Source: UBA10649 sp963749905
Lineage (GTDB): Bacteria; Actinomycetota; Actinomycetes; S36-B12
Direction of reading: 5' to 3'
Assembly (NCBI GenBank): GCA_963749905.1
Contig: CAVVOF010000003.1
Location: 248,001 to 312,000 of the forward strand
DNA: 64,000 nucleotides
Shown here: one piece after another, positions 10,072 to 19,024 of the stretch
Numbering within the stretch: the first letter of the stretch is position 1
Layout of the letters: the number at the start of each line of letters is the position of its first letter
The notes under the pieces: model-generated
What the model saw: the letters and a program-made list of their open reading frames with translations, nothing else
What the model was told of the DNA's origin: nothing
The model's database searches: none
Program-made: the position numbers and the translations under genes

Positions 10072-10812
10072 GCTTCCTCCAGCAGTAGTTCCTTCAGGGC
10101 CTCGACGGTTGCCGCGTCGACGTTCAGGGTGCGCACGTACCCGGGCAGGCCGCCGTACACGACGTCGACCTCCGCGAGGAACAGCTCCATGGCGCCGCGC
10201 GGCGCGCGCAGCAGCTCGATCGGCTGGTTCATCATCGGGTGGTCCTCGTAGTCCTCCCGCGTGTGCAGGTGGTCGACCAGCGCGACGACCTCGTCGCCGC
10301 TCAGCTCGAAGTCCTCGACGATGTCGCGCTCGCTCACCCCGAGCAACGACAGCAGGATTGCGGCGAGGACGCCCGTGCGGTCCTTGCCGGCCATGCAGAA
10401 GAAGACGGCTGGATAGGCGTCCGCTCGTGCCAGCGCCTTCAGGATCTCGCGCACCGAATCGCCGCCGAGTTCGAGCATGCCGTGGAAGACCCCGCTGAGG
10501 AACTCCTCGGCGCGGGCCCTGCTTGGCCACCGGGTCGGAGCGCCAGTGGTCCGGCAGGAGGGGCGCATGGGTCTCGTTGCTGATGAAGTCAGGCAGCGGG
10601 AACGCGCTTCGCTCGCGGTCGTACCGCAGGTCGACGACGCAGCGAGCGCCGAAGTCCCGCCAGGCCTCCGCGTCGGCCAGCCGGTGCAGGCTCGACGAGC
10701 GGAACAGCAGGCCTCGTCGGACGAGCCGGCCATCGGCCCCTGGATAGCCGCCGAGGTCGCGCACGTTGTAGACGCCGCCGAGCTCGACCTTCCTGGTGGG
10801 AGCCACGCTCAT
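10068..10812 (-). CDS. Tyrosine-protein-phosphatase-like protein (Y_phosphatase3 type), frameshifted
   Basis: A dual-specificity-like phosphatase of about 247 residues, related to the secreted mycobacterial PtpB group. The N-terminal NVRDLGG is typical. The active-site loop CMAGKDRTGV gives the nucleophilic Cys and the phosphate-binding Arg. A slip near 10515 lies between the halves (DPVAKQ before, ARAEEFLSG after). ATG at 10812 overlaps the SnoaL-like gene stop (ATGA), and its own stop overlaps the aldehyde dehydrogenase GTG, so all three are one operon. No signal peptide is seen, so it acts in the cytoplasm. Members also hydrolyse phosphoinositides; a small-molecule phosphate is equally possible here. 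A second copy lies at 46227-46976. Confidence 0.85.
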
Positions 10813-11353
10813 CCGGGGTACCCGGGGAAGCGGCGCTCGTAGTCCGGCAGCTCCGCCGGACCATTCGGGCGTCCGGGCCAGCGCTTGCGCTCGGCGGACT
10901 GGAGCCCGCCAGCCGCGCGGTCGTCCAGCGAGGCATGCCGTAGACGCGACAGCACCGTGCGCCTGGCGAACCGCCACCGACCGTCCTCGCGGCGGTAGTC
11001 GTCCTGGTAGCGGATAGACGTAGTGATGGTCGTCTCCGCGTTGCCGAGCTCCGCGTAGCCGATGACGGTGCCTCGGGCGTGGTCGTCGTCGACGAACTCG
11101 ACGCGACTGGCCGTGCGGGTCATGCCACGTCCAGGTGAAGGGCGCGTGCTTCACCTTGAAGTTCTCGACCACCGCCGCACGTCCGGTCGTCGTGCTGTGC
11201 GGGGAGCGCGAAGACGCCATCCGTCGGTGAACAGTTCGCCGAGGGCGTCCCACTGGGCATCGTCGAGGAGGGTGGCGTAGCTGCGACCACGAGGTCTTGG
11301 ATGGCGAACCGGTCCTCGAGGCGACGGACGCGCTGCTCGAGGCTCTCGGACAT
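10809..11353 (-). CDS. SnoaL-like (NTF2-fold) protein, several frameshifts
   Basis: A small NTF2-fold protein of about 180 residues; such proteins act as isomerases, hydratases or ring-hydroxylase small subunits. The start reads LEQRVRRLEDRFAIQDLV, a pattern typical of SnoaL_4 proteins. Fragments in different frames continue it: SYATLLDDAQWDALGELF, then AVVENFKVKHAPFTWTWH, then SRVEFVDDDHARGTVIGYAEL. At least three or four slips are needed between 11280 and 11120. The ATG at 11353 is about ten bases from a TACAGT -10-like box, so the message may be leaderless. It heads the operon running to 7978. It is related to the NTF2-fold proteins at 42791 and 51551. Confidence 0.7.
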
Positions 11354-11361
11354 TCGGCGAT

Positions 11362-11379
11362 AGTACTGTAGTCCGACTA
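11362..11379 (-). promoter_or_regulatory. Promoter-like element GACTACAGTAC (motif C)
   Basis: On the minus strand TAGTCGGACTACAGTA (11379-11364) contains a TACAGT -10-like hexamer about 12 bases before the SnoaL ATG. The same 16-mer with two changes (TAGTCGGATTGCAGTA) lies at 51202-51187 before another operon. Related boxes occur at 21862 and 26899. Confidence 0.5.
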
Positions 11380-11452
11380 AAGAAACTACCGTGCCGGTCG
11401 CGGTCGTCGCCCCCGACGCGACGGGCACGCCTGATCCCGGTAGCGTCCGGCC

Positions 11453-12179
11453 ATGGCCGAGTTGCCACTCTACGAGCGGGTCCGCCAGGCGATCGCCGCG
11501 TCGATCGCCGATGGCACGTACGCGCCCGGGGACCGGCTGCCCAGCGAGGCTCGCCTCGCCGACGAGCTCGGCGTCAACCGGCTGACCGTCCGTCGGGCCA
11601 TCGAGGAGCTGGCACGCGCCGGGGCCGTCGAGTCGCGGCAGGGCTCAGGCACCTACGTCAGCGCCCCGATCGTGCGGCTGCCCCTGTCACAGCGGCTGTC
11701 CACGGATTCGCTGGTGGCCGGGCTCACCAGCCAGATCGCCGAACAGGGCTACACCTACGAGGACGTCCTGCTGCGGGCCGCCAAGGTGCCCGCCGGCCGT
11801 CTCAACGCGTCGCTGGAACTGCCCGACGGGCCGCTGTGGCGGATCGACAACGCCCTGGTCGTCAACGGGGTGGCGTGGATGTGGTCGAGCTCGTGGTTCG
11901 CCACGTGACCTCATCGAGGACCCCGCACGCGACTGGAGCGTGGTCTCCGGCCTGTACGGACAGCTCAACGAGGTGGTCGGCGAGCCAACCCCGGTGTGGC
12001 GGGCCATCTCCGCCGACGCGGCAACGCTCGAGGATGCGGAGATCCTCGGCATCCGGGCCGGGTCCCCGGTCCTCGTCCGCGACGGCCTGACGGCCGATGC
12101 GGCCGGCACCCCGTTCCTGCGGGTGGCCCGGCGGGCCCGGATGGACCGCGTCAGCTACGTCCTGCGCTACGACAACTAG
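11453..12179 (+). CDS. GntR-family regulator, HutC subfamily (wHTH plus UTRA), frameshifted
   Basis: A repressor-type transcription factor of about 242 residues. Residues 1-70 form the GntR winged helix (LPSEARLADELGVNRLTVRRAIEELA, with the wing in QGSGTYV). The rest is a UTRA ligand domain ending VARRARMDRVSYVLRYDN. One slip near 11905 (extra T in GCCACGTGACC) splits the UTRA domain. It is divergent from the SnoaL-phosphatase-aldehyde dehydrogenase operon and convergent, by a 4-base overlap, with the Rieske gene at 12176. HutC-subfamily proteins typically bind GT-N-TA-N-AC palindromes; the four type A sites in this window fit that pattern, so it is the best candidate for their regulator (inference). 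Confidence 0.85.
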
Positions 12180-13604
12180 TCGCGGGCGAGCCACTCGTCG
12201 AGGATCTCGTGGTAGTGCCGGATCCGGTTCTCCTGGTAGCGGGCCAGCTGGATGCCGGGTCCGCGCAGCGACTTCAGGCCCTCCTGGATGAACGGCATGT
12301 TGGCCATGTCCTGGTCGAACACCGGGCCGAGCAGGCCGATCTCCTTGATGTCGGAGAACGTCTCCCCCGGCTGCAGCCAGCGGGGCGCTGGAGGCTTCGG
12401 ATGCGAGCCGTCGGCCGGCGGCTGCGCGAGCAGGAAGACCTCGGCGATGCACTTGTCGGGATCATTGCCGTAGGGGCGGAAGCGATAGACCGCATTGGTG
12501 CGGGGGCCCGCGAACACGTAGAAGTTGGGGAAGACGAAGTACTGGATGCCGTCCAGCAGCTCGGAGTCGGTCCAGTGATCCTGATCCGTCCCGGACATCT
12601 CCTGCAGGGCGCCGCGCATCTGCAGCCGCCAGCTCGCGCCGGGCCGTCGAGCCTTCGGGCACCTGCGGGGTGCCGTCGTCACCTGCGGCCAGGTCGCGGC
12701 CCTTGCCCTGTGTGTAGAACGCTCGGGTCTCGTAGTACGAGTCGAGCACCTCCTGCTCGGAGATGTGGTTCGCGATGGTCGGGCTGGGCACGCCCTGCGG
12801 GACGATCTGCCGGTTCCAGTTCTCGCCCTTGATGACGTCGTACTGGGTGTTCTCGTCGCCGAGCCACTCCATCATCTGCGGGTGCGTGGCCAGTGAGTGG
12901 AAGCCTTCGATGAAGGCCTCGCCTGCGACCTTCCAGTTGCAGTCGACGATGCCGCCGAAGTGCGAGTAGACGTAGCGATCGGTGTAGTCCCAGCGATCCC
13001 AGTCGTTCAGCATCGAGCCGAGGAAGGCCTCGAGCGGCTCGGCGTCGGGGTCCATGTTGATGAACACGAAGCCGTTCCAGGTGGCCACCTTCGCCTCGGG
13101 CAGGCCGAACTCCGCCTTGTCGATCTGCGGGAAGTCCCACTGGGCGGGGCAGAACTTGAAGGAGCCGTCGATGTTCCAGGAGAAGCCGTGGAAGGGGCAG
13201 CGCAGCTCGCCCACCCGGCCGCCCTCCTGACGGAGCGCACGGCCGCGATGCAGGCACACGTTGTAGAGCGCCTTGATGCTCCCGTCGGCCTGGCGCATGA
13301 TGATGAGCTTGTCGTCGGCGATGTCGTACGTGACGTGGTCGCCGGCGTTGGGGATGTGGTCCTCACGGCAGACGAACTGCCACACCCGGCGCCAGACCTT
13401 CTCGACCTCGCGGTCGTGGAACTCTCGGGAGATGTAGCGGTCCACGTCCAGGGGCTCGGTGCCCAGGTCCTCGTTGATGTCGTACCTGAGCACGGCCGGC
13501 ACGGGACGGGCGTCGTTGTCGAGGTACTCCTGCACGCTGGTGCCGGGTGAGCGCGGGCTCGGCGGCTCTGCGGATGCGCGTTGTGGGGACGCCAGTTCGG
13601 TCAT
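12176..13604 (-). CDS. Rieske non-heme iron oxygenase, alpha subunit, frameshifted
   Basis: A longer Rieske oxygenase subunit of about 476 residues. Ligands are C117 and H119 (CLHRGR) and C136 and H139 (CPFHGF). The catalytic domain shows CNWKVAGEAFIEGFHSLATHPQ and a long C-terminal part including DGIQYFVFPNFYVF. One slip occurs near 12645. ATG at 13604 has GAGGAG nine bases upstream. It differs clearly from the 5218/6581 pair, so it probably has another substrate class. Upstream lies TTACTGAACGTCAAGTAA rather than a type A palindrome. The stop overlaps the convergent GntR gene. Confidence 0.9.
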
Positions 13605-13650
13605 GGGACGGGACTCCTCAAGACGGGGATGATCGATTCTGCATCAGCCG

Positions 13651-13670
13651 TTACTGAACGTCAAGTAAAG
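13651..13670 (-). promoter_or_regulatory. Motif-B-like site upstream of the Rieske gene
   Basis: On the minus strand ACTTGACGTTCAGTAA lies 47-66 bases before the ATG at 13604. It resembles TTGGACGTTCAGGTA at 16419-16437 with one base lost. It also contains inverted TTACT/AGTAA ends. Confidence 0.4.
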
Positions 13671-13685
13671 ATACTCGGGCAAAGG

Positions 13686-13719
13686 GGAGGGGCCCGGTCC
13701 TTGAGGACCGGGCCCCTCC
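13686..13719 (-). terminator. Intrinsic terminator after the first binding-protein gene
   Basis: A perfect 15-bp G/C stem (GGAGGGGCCCGGTCC and complement) with a TTGA tetraloop. It is 22 bases past the stop at 13741 and is followed on the minus strand by CTTTGCC. Confidence 0.8.
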
Positions 13720-13740
13720 GCTAGTTCACCGCGGCAGGTA

Positions 13741-14862
13741 CTACTTGATCTGCCACAGCTTCTTGAACTGCGCCTGGTAGTCCTTGACGCCCAGGTAGTC
13801 ACCCTGCGGCGTGAGGACAGCAGACTTGATGTTCTGCGGCGTCAGGATCTGCGTGGGCAGGTCCTTGGTGTCGTACGGCATGCCCACCGAGTGGCGAGCC
13901 ATGGAGTCGACGACGGTCCAGCCGACGATCGGCAGCGAGTAGCCGGTCCACGCCGACTCCGTGCCGTCCTTGAGGCCCTGAATGTTGCTCTTGCCGGCGG
14001 TCAGACCACCGATCTGGGCCTTGCCATTGAGTCCGGCCGACTGCAGGGCGGCAGGCACCCCGACCATCCAGCCACCGAGATCCGACACGAGCCAGTTGGT
14101 GCTCGGGTTGGACTTCATGATGCTCACGACCGCCGAGGGCACCTTGCCCGCGAAGATGTCAGTGAGCTGCTGCGGGTTCGCCTCGTAGGTGCACGTCGGG
14201 CACAGACGCTTGAGGTTCTTCTCGTAGGACTGGTCGAAGCGCACCAGGATCGGGTAGAGCGGAACCGTGATGCCCTGGACGTTCGCCTTGCCCTTGGTGT
14301 TGGCCACCGTGTACGCGGCGATCATCTGACCCCAGAGGTCGAGCTGACGGGGACCCGCGATGTGAGTGTCCTCGAGCGCCGAGACCGGCTTGCTCATGCA
14401 GGCAGAGCAGACGACGACGATCTTCTGCTTCTTGGCCTTGACGAGGAGATCCGACAGGGTGGACGGCTCGATGCCGGAGATGTGGATGTAGTTGGGCTTC
14501 AGCGAGATGGCCTGAGAGAACAGCTTCCGCTGCGTCTCGGGATCAACGGCACCCACGAGCTCCTTCGACTTCCAGCCGAGGAGTTTCGCCGCCGCAATGA
14601 TGCCCTCGTCGAGGACCTTGTTCTCGTCGCCACCGTTGGACAGCATCACGACGAACTTGCCCCGCGGGGGCTTCTTCGTGAGCGGCGTTGTCGGCCCGAT
14701 GCGCTTGGGGTTGGGGCTGTACTTGGCGACGATCTTGTTGGCGATCTCCACGCCGTCAGCAGCGGGAACCGCGGCCGGTGCGGAGGACGCAACGGGCGCC
14801 ATTCCGAGCAGTGCGAGGGAGCTGGCCGCCACGAGGGCGACGGCTGCGATGGACTTGCGCAT
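13741..14862 (-). CDS. Secreted ABC-type substrate-binding protein with paired CxxC motifs
   Basis: A 373-residue periplasmic-binding-protein type 1 family member (sugar/CUT2-like). It opens with a signal peptide (MRKS, a hydrophobic stretch to about residue 26, then SSA before processing) with no lipobox. The ligand domain starts near residue 68 (GKFVVMLSNGGDE). Two CxxC motifs are present, C152/C155 and C221/C224. The second binding protein (15093-16382) has CxxC pairs at nearly the same spacing. GGAAGAGAG precedes the ATG at 14862. No transporter gene adjoins it; the ABC ATPase and permease at 27882-30466 lack their own binding protein and are the likely partner. It may bind a hydrophobic catabolic substrate rather than a sugar. 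Confidence 0.85.
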   Translation of the reverse strand: MRKSIAAVALVAASSLALLGMAPVASSAPAAVPAADGVEIANKIVAKYSPNPKRIGPTTPLTKKPPRGKFVVMLSNGGDENKVLDEGIIAAAKLLGWKSKELVGAVDPETQRKLFSQAISLKPNYIHISGIEPSTLSDLLVKAKKQKIVVVCSACMSKPVSALEDTHIAGPRQLDLWGQMIAAYTVANTKGKANVQGITVPLYPILVRFDQSYEKNLKRLCPTCTYEANPQQLTDIFAGKVPSAVVSIMKSNPSTNWLVSDLGGWMVGVPAALQSAGLNGKAQIGGLTAGKSNIQGLKDGTESAWTGYSLPIVGWTVVDSMARHSVGMPYDTKDLPTQILTPQNIKSAVLTPQGDYLGVKDYQAQFKKLWQIK

Positions 14863-14910
14863 GGATCTCTCTTCCAGTCGAGGGTCAGTTGAACCCGAGC
14901 GCCGCAAAAT

Positions 14911-14930
14911 TACCTGTACGTCCTACGATT
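14911..14930 (-). promoter_or_regulatory. Motif B site upstream of the first binding-protein gene
   Basis: TACCTGTACGTCCTACGATT, i.e. AATCGTAGGACGTACAGGTA on the coding strand, lies 49-68 bases before the ATG at 14862. The site at 16419-16437 matches it closely. Confidence 0.5.
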
Positions 14931-14996
14931 GGGAAGGGTTTTGCGAGACTTTTTTCCGCGGTTCCCTCATTCCACGACTGAGCGGGCCGATATTGG

Positions 14997-15016
14997 TTCT
15001 TCCCGATCGGGAAGAA
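14997..15016. promoter_or_regulatory. 20-bp perfect palindrome TTCTTCCCGATCGGGAAGAA
   Basis: Exact self-complement between the two binding-protein genes, 135 bases upstream of the 14862 start and about 75 bases past the 15093 stop. It could be an operator or a small hairpin. Its sequence is unlike types A and B. Confidence 0.5.
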
Positions 15017-15042
15017 ACTGGATGTCACGTCAAGTTCCAACA

Positions 15043-15076
15043 GGTCGGGGCGGGCACCGCGGCGCCCGCCCCGACC
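15043..15076 (-). terminator. Terminator hairpin after the second binding-protein gene
   Basis: A perfect 13-bp stem (GGTCGGGGCGGGC and complement) with an 8-base loop, 17 bases past the stop at 15093. Confidence 0.75.
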
Positions 15077-15092
15077 GATATGACCGAAATCC

Positions 15093-16382
15093 CTACTGGA
15101 CGCCCCAGAGCGTCTTGAACTGATCACGGTAGTCCGCAATGCCGATGTAGTTGCCCGTCTCATCGAGCGCGACATCATTCGCGTTGGCCGGGGTGATCAG
15201 CTGACTGGGCAACGGACCGTCGGCGAGTGGGTCTCCGACGAGGACCCGGGCGAACTGGTCGACGATCCGCCAGCCCATCACGGGCACGGGGAGTGCCGTC
15301 CATGCCTGCAACGCCGCAGCCTCTTCCGGAGTGCCAGTGGCGCTGAAGTCCGTGCCCTCCTCTGCCTCACCTTCGGCGACGGCCTCCTCCGAGGCCGCGG
15401 CCGCTTCGTCGGACTCAACGACCGCTGCCGCCTCCAACGGTGTCGTTGCCTGCATCATCGCGATGTCCGCCGCGCTGGCCGCCCGGCCCAGGATGACCGT
15501 CGGCTCGAACAGCACAGCCGTGGCAAGCGCATCGGCGACGCCGCCGGACACGGAGCCGGACTCCAGCAGAGCCCACCGCCCCAGGCTGATACTCATCGTG
15601 TCCGCCACGAACGTCGGCACGTCACCGATCGTCGTCTCGTCGATCGGCTGCTCCAGCGTTGAGCACTCGCGACACAGCGTGGACAGGTCGCCCACGAACG
15701 CACTCGTGAAGGTGGCCAGCGCCGGCGCTGGAAGGGTGAAGATCTCCACCGCAGCGTCTTCTTCGGGACCCTTGTTGGCGTACACGTACGCGGAAAGGAT
15801 CTGCGCCCATTCGGTGTTCTGCGCATCGCCGTCGATGCTCGTGTCGACGATCGCGCCGGACGGCTCTCCCGCGCAGCCGGTGCAGATCACCGGGATCCCA
15901 GCAGATTCGGCCGCGGCAAGTCCCTCAGCGATCGCGTCCACGTAGAATCCCGAGATTCGGATGCCGGCGGGATCGAGCGCAAGGGCCTCCTCGAATGCCG
16001 CCGGCGCCGTGTTCAGGACATCGGCCGGGTCGACTCCTGCGACCTCCTGGAAGCTCAGACCAGCGGTCTCGGCCGCCTCGGCCATCGACGCCGCGAGGAT
16101 CGTGTCGAACTCTGAGCCATCAGAGACGCTGACCAGCAGGGCTCCGGCCTCCGGCGCCGCTGACAGCGGAACAGTGACCCCGATGTCGGTCGGGTTCGCG
16201 AGCGACTCCACTGCCGACGCGGCCGCGTCAGCCTCCGCCGCCGCGTCCTCCTCCGCGTCCTCTTCGAAGACCCCCTCCGCGGCCGCCTCCGCGTCCCAGT
16301 TCGGGTCGTCAGCGGGCATGGCGCACGAGGCGAGTGCAAGAGAGGACGCGATCAGGACCGCGGCGACGAGGGACTTGCGCAT
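15093..16382 (-). CDS. Lipoprotein substrate-binding protein with paired CxxC motifs
   Basis: A 429-residue relative of the 13741-14862 product. It carries a lipoprotein signal with lipobox LASC (C20). A strongly acidic low-complexity linker follows (about residues 28-57), and a second acidic insertion lies near residues 320-350 (EEAVAEGEAEEG). CxxC pairs at C167/C170 and C237/C240 mirror the first protein (70-residue spacing against 69). The C-terminal motif NYIGIADYRDQFKTLWGVQ matches the DYLGVKDYQAQFKKLW ending of the paralogue. ATG at 16382 is used because GGAAGG precedes it. It is expected to be anchored outside the membrane as a receptor for an ABC importer. The ligand is unknown. Confidence 0.85.
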   Translation of the reverse strand: MRKSLVAAVLIASSLALASCAMPADDPNWDAEAAAEGVFEEDAEEDAAAEADAAASAVESLANPTDIGVTVPLSAAPEAGALLVSVSDGSEFDTILAASMAEAAETAGLSFQEVAGVDPADVLNTAPAAFEEALALDPAGIRISGFYVDAIAEGLAAAESAGIPVICTGCAGEPSGAIVDTSIDGDAQNTEWAQILSAYVYANKGPEEDAAVEIFTLPAPALATFTSAFVGDLSTLCRECSTLEQPIDETTIGDVPTFVADTMSISLGRWALLESGSVSGGVADALATAVLFEPTVILGRAASAADIAMMQATTPLEAAAVVESDEAAAASEEAVAEGEAEEGTDFSATGTPEEAAALQAWTALPVPVMGWRIVDQFARVLVGDPLADGPLPSQLITPANANDVALDETGNYIGIADYRDQFKTLWGVQ

Positions 16383-16418
16383 GGTTCCGCCTTCCGAGCA
16401 GAGAGGTGGCTCGGAATA

Positions 16419-16448
16419 TACCTGAACGTCCAACATTCCGGGACGTCC
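16419..16448 (-). promoter_or_regulatory. Motif B sites (two) upstream of the lipoprotein gene
   Basis: TACCTGAACGTCCAACATT at 16419-16437 and GGACGTCC at 16441-16448, 37-66 bases upstream of the ATG at 16382. The first matches the site before the sister binding-protein gene. Confidence 0.5.
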
Positions 16449-16549
16449 TCAATGGTCTCCATTTGGTCACGTCCGCTCAGCAGGGGTGGTCTCGTGCGGA
16501 TAGACTTTCTGTTCGTACTCTCCGGAAACCCCCGACCGCTCGGAGTCCC

Positions 16550-17644
16550 ATGGCGCGCGACCTGCCCCTGAGCACCCTCGATGCCGATGAGATCGGCGAG
16601 CTTCGGCAGACCGTCCGGGAGGCGTCCGCCGAGGCGGGGTACCCCGAGGGCGTACGAGCGCTGGAGCACTCCGCAAGCGGACTCGATGCGGACCTGTGGC
16701 GGCTGCTGGCCGAGGACATCGGACTGGCCGGGGTCGGGCTTCCGGAGGAGGTGGGGGGCCTCGGCGGCCTGGCAGAGGTGCTCGCCGTGGCAGAGGAACT
16801 CGGCGCCACGCTGGCGCCCGTGCCCTTCGTGTCGAGTACCGTCCTGGCCGGCCAGATCCTCGCCGGCTGTGGGAATCCGGCCACTCCCTACCTCGAGCGG
16901 ATCGCCGGCGGCGAGATCGCGGCACCGGCCATCATGGACGCGCGAGGACTCTGGTCACCCGACGCCGTCAGCTGCTCGTCCGACGGCGCCACGGTGTCGG
17001 GAACGGTGCGCTTCGTGCCGTTCGGTGCGAGTGCCGCCTTCTTCGTCGTCGCGGCCCGCAGCGAGGCAGGCGTGGACGTGTTCGCGGTGGAGGCCGCAGA
17101 CGCGTCGGCCACCCCGCTGCCGTCCCTGGACTTCTCGCGACCCTCGGCGTCAGTCACCTTCGACGCCGCGACAGCCGTCCCTCTCACCGACGGCGGCGGC
17201 GGGCTCACGGCCGTCAGCGACGGTGTCGACGTGGCGCTGCTCGCAGTGGGCGCCGACCAGCTCGGTGGCATGCAGCGGTGCTTCGACATGACCCTCGAGT
17301 ACGTGAAGGTGCGCCGGCAGTTCAACCGGGAGATCGGCAGCTTCCAGGCGATCAAGCACCGGATGGCCGACGCCCTGATGCTCGTGGAGATGGCGCGGTC
17401 CGGACTCGAGCGCGTCACCTGGACGGAGGTCGAGAACCCCGCGGCCGAGGCGTCGGTCGTCAAGGCCTGGGGTTCGGACTCCTACCGGGACCTGGCGGCC
17501 GAGGCGGTGCAGCTGCACGGCGGCATCGGGTTCACGTGGGAGCACGACGCGCACCTGTACTTCCGGCGCGCTCGCTACGACGCGGCCTTCCTCGGCGACG
17601 CCCCGTACCACCGGGAGCGGGTCGCCACCCTCCTCGCCTGGTAG
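16550..17644 (+). CDS. Acyl-CoA dehydrogenase family protein (short subunit type)
   Basis: A 364-residue FAD-dependent acyl-CoA dehydrogenase that would introduce the alpha-beta double bond in a CoA thioester. The N-terminal helical domain includes GVGLPEEVGGLGG. The middle beta domain is short and poorly conserved. The C-terminal domain has VRRQFNREIGSFQAIKH and LHGGIGFTWEHDAHLYFRRA. The length and weak middle domain resemble the smaller partners of heteromeric FadE enzymes known from steroid degraders. CGGAGTCCC precedes the ATG at 16550. It faces the 409-residue acyl-CoA dehydrogenase at 17751 across a long hairpin; they could be partners although transcribed toward each other. Confidence 0.88.
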   Translation: MARDLPLSTLDADEIGELRQTVREASAEAGYPEGVRALEHSASGLDADLWRLLAEDIGLAGVGLPEEVGGLGGLAEVLAVAEELGATLAPVPFVSSTVLAGQILAGCGNPATPYLERIAGGEIAAPAIMDARGLWSPDAVSCSSDGATVSGTVRFVPFGASAAFFVVAARSEAGVDVFAVEAADASATPLPSLDFSRPSASVTFDAATAVPLTDGGGGLTAVSDGVDVALLAVGADQLGGMQRCFDMTLEYVKVRRQFNREIGSFQAIKHRMADALMLVEMARSGLERVTWTEVENPAAEASVVKAWGSDSYRDLAAEAVQLHGGIGFTWEHDAHLYFRRARYDAAFLGDAPYHRERVATLLAW

Positions 17645-17651
17645 TCCCACT

Positions 17652-17743
17652 CAGATTTGCACCGCTTCCCGGTTCAAATCGATCGCAAACCGGGCAAACC
17701 GCTCGCGAGATGCGGATTTGGGCCGGGAAGCGGTGCAAATCTG
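17652..17743. terminator. Long inverted repeat between convergent acyl-CoA dehydrogenase genes
   Basis: Perfect 21-base arms (CAGATTTGCACCGCTTCCCGG at 17652-17672 and its complement at 17723-17743) enclose 50 bases. It fills the gap between two convergent genes and probably ends both transcripts. It is one of five such long-stem elements in the window. Confidence 0.65.
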
Positions 17744-17750
17744 ACGATGC

Positions 17751-18980
17751 CTAGGACTTGGCGAGCTGGTTGAACGGAGCCCTGTCCATCCGCTGCTCGG
17801 CAGGCAGTCCGAGCACCCGCTCGGCGATGATGTTGCGCTGGATCTCGTCGGTGCCGCCGGCCAGCCGGTAGCCCGGGGCGCCGAGCACGTGGTCGGACCA
17901 GGCGAACTCGCCCCACTCCCCCGTGTCCGCCACCAACGCCATGCCCAGCAGGTGCGACGCGCAGTCACCGATGCGCACCAGGTTGTCGGACGCCAGCAAC
18001 TTGCCCAGCGAGCCTGCGGGGCCGGGCTTGTCACCGGATGCGGTGGCCCGCGCCACCTTCGCGACCATGGCCGCGTGCAGCCGAGTCCGGATGTACACGT
18101 CCGCCAGCTCCTGGCGGGTGACCGGGTCGGCGCTCACGCCCAGGTGCTGGGCCAGCGCCACCAGGTCGTCGGCGGTGCCGCCCTTGCGACGGTGCCCCGA
18201 CCCGGACGACGTGCGCTCGAATCCGAGGGTCGCCTGCGCCACCTTCCAGCCGGCGTCGACGTCACCGATGCGCATCGAGTCCGGGACGCGCACCCCGTCG
18301 AGGAACACCTCGTTGAACGTCGCCGGCCCGCTCATCTGGCGGATCGGTCGGATGTCGACGCCCTCCGCGTCCATGGGCACGATGAAGGCGGTGATGCCCC
18401 CCTGCTTGACCACATCGGGGTTCGTGCGGGCGAGCAGGAAGCCGAACTCGGAGAACTGCGCGTTGGAGCTCCAGATCTTCTGGCCGGTGATCACCCAGTC
18501 GTCACCGTCGCGGATCGCCTTCGTCGACAGCCCGGCCAGGTCGGATCCGGCCCCCGGCTCGCTGAAGAGCTGGCAGCAGAGCTCGTCGGTGCGAAGGAAG
18601 GAGCGCGCGAATCGCTCGCGCTGCTCGGGCGTGCCGAACACGCTCACGGCCGCGCCCACCAGGCCCGTCGTCACAGAGATGATCTCGGAGGACGGTGGCA
18701 CATTGAACTCGCGCTCCTCGTCCGCGAACGCCACCGAGTACACACTCGGCAGCCCCGCCCCTCCGTACTCCTCCGGCAGCGAGATCGCTCCGTAGCCCGC
18801 GTCGAATCGAGCCTTGCGATACGCACGCACCCGATCGAGGTAGGCCTCCTCCTCCTCGTGGCTCATCGCCAGGAAGATCTGCAGTCGCGGGTCGCCCTCG
18901 CCCCATACGAAGACCTCCTCGGTCTTCGGACTCGCAACGGATGCCAGCCAGGCGCGCACCTCTGCGCGCCACGCCTCCAA
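17751..18980 (-). CDS. Acyl-CoA dehydrogenase
   Basis: A 409-residue FAD-dependent acyl-CoA dehydrogenase. Visible marks are LPEEYGGAGLP, the flavin-binding LFSEPGAGSDLAGLST, KIWSSNAQ, RTSSGSGHRRKG and the C-terminal GGTDEIQRNIIAERVLGLP. These fit FadE enzymes acting on bulky or branched acyl chains. The open frame begins at TTG (18980). The upstream residues SYDPAH also look family-like, so the true start may lie a little further up. It is downstream of the thiolase gene (stop 19025) in an operon with DUF35 and MDR genes. The role is beta-oxidation of the activated product (inference). Confidence 0.88.
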   Translation of the reverse strand: MEAWRAEVRAWLASVASPKTEEVFVWGEGDPRLQIFLAMSHEEEEAYLDRVRAYRKARFDAGYGAISLPEEYGGAGLPSVYSVAFADEEREFNVPPSSEIISVTTGLVGAAVSVFGTPEQRERFARSFLRTDELCCQLFSEPGAGSDLAGLSTKAIRDGDDWVITGQKIWSSNAQFSEFGFLLARTNPDVVKQGGITAFIVPMDAEGVDIRPIRQMSGPATFNEVFLDGVRVPDSMRIGDVDAGWKVAQATLGFERTSSGSGHRRKGGTADDLVALAQHLGVSADPVTRQELADVYIRTRLHAAMVAKVARATASGDKPGPAGSLGKLLASDNLVRIGDCASHLLGMALVADTGEWGEFAWSDHVLGAPGYRLAGGTDEIQRNIIAERVLGLPAEQRMDRAPFNQLAKS

Positions 18981-19024
18981 GTGCGCGGGGTCGTAGCTCG
19001 GCCACGGTCAGGCTCCTAACGCGA

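Noticed and set aside
13686..13719. A riboswitch or attenuator before the Rieske gene at 13604
   Set aside because: It lies 80 bases upstream of the Rieske start and directly after the previous stop; a perfect stem with tetraloop fits a terminator.
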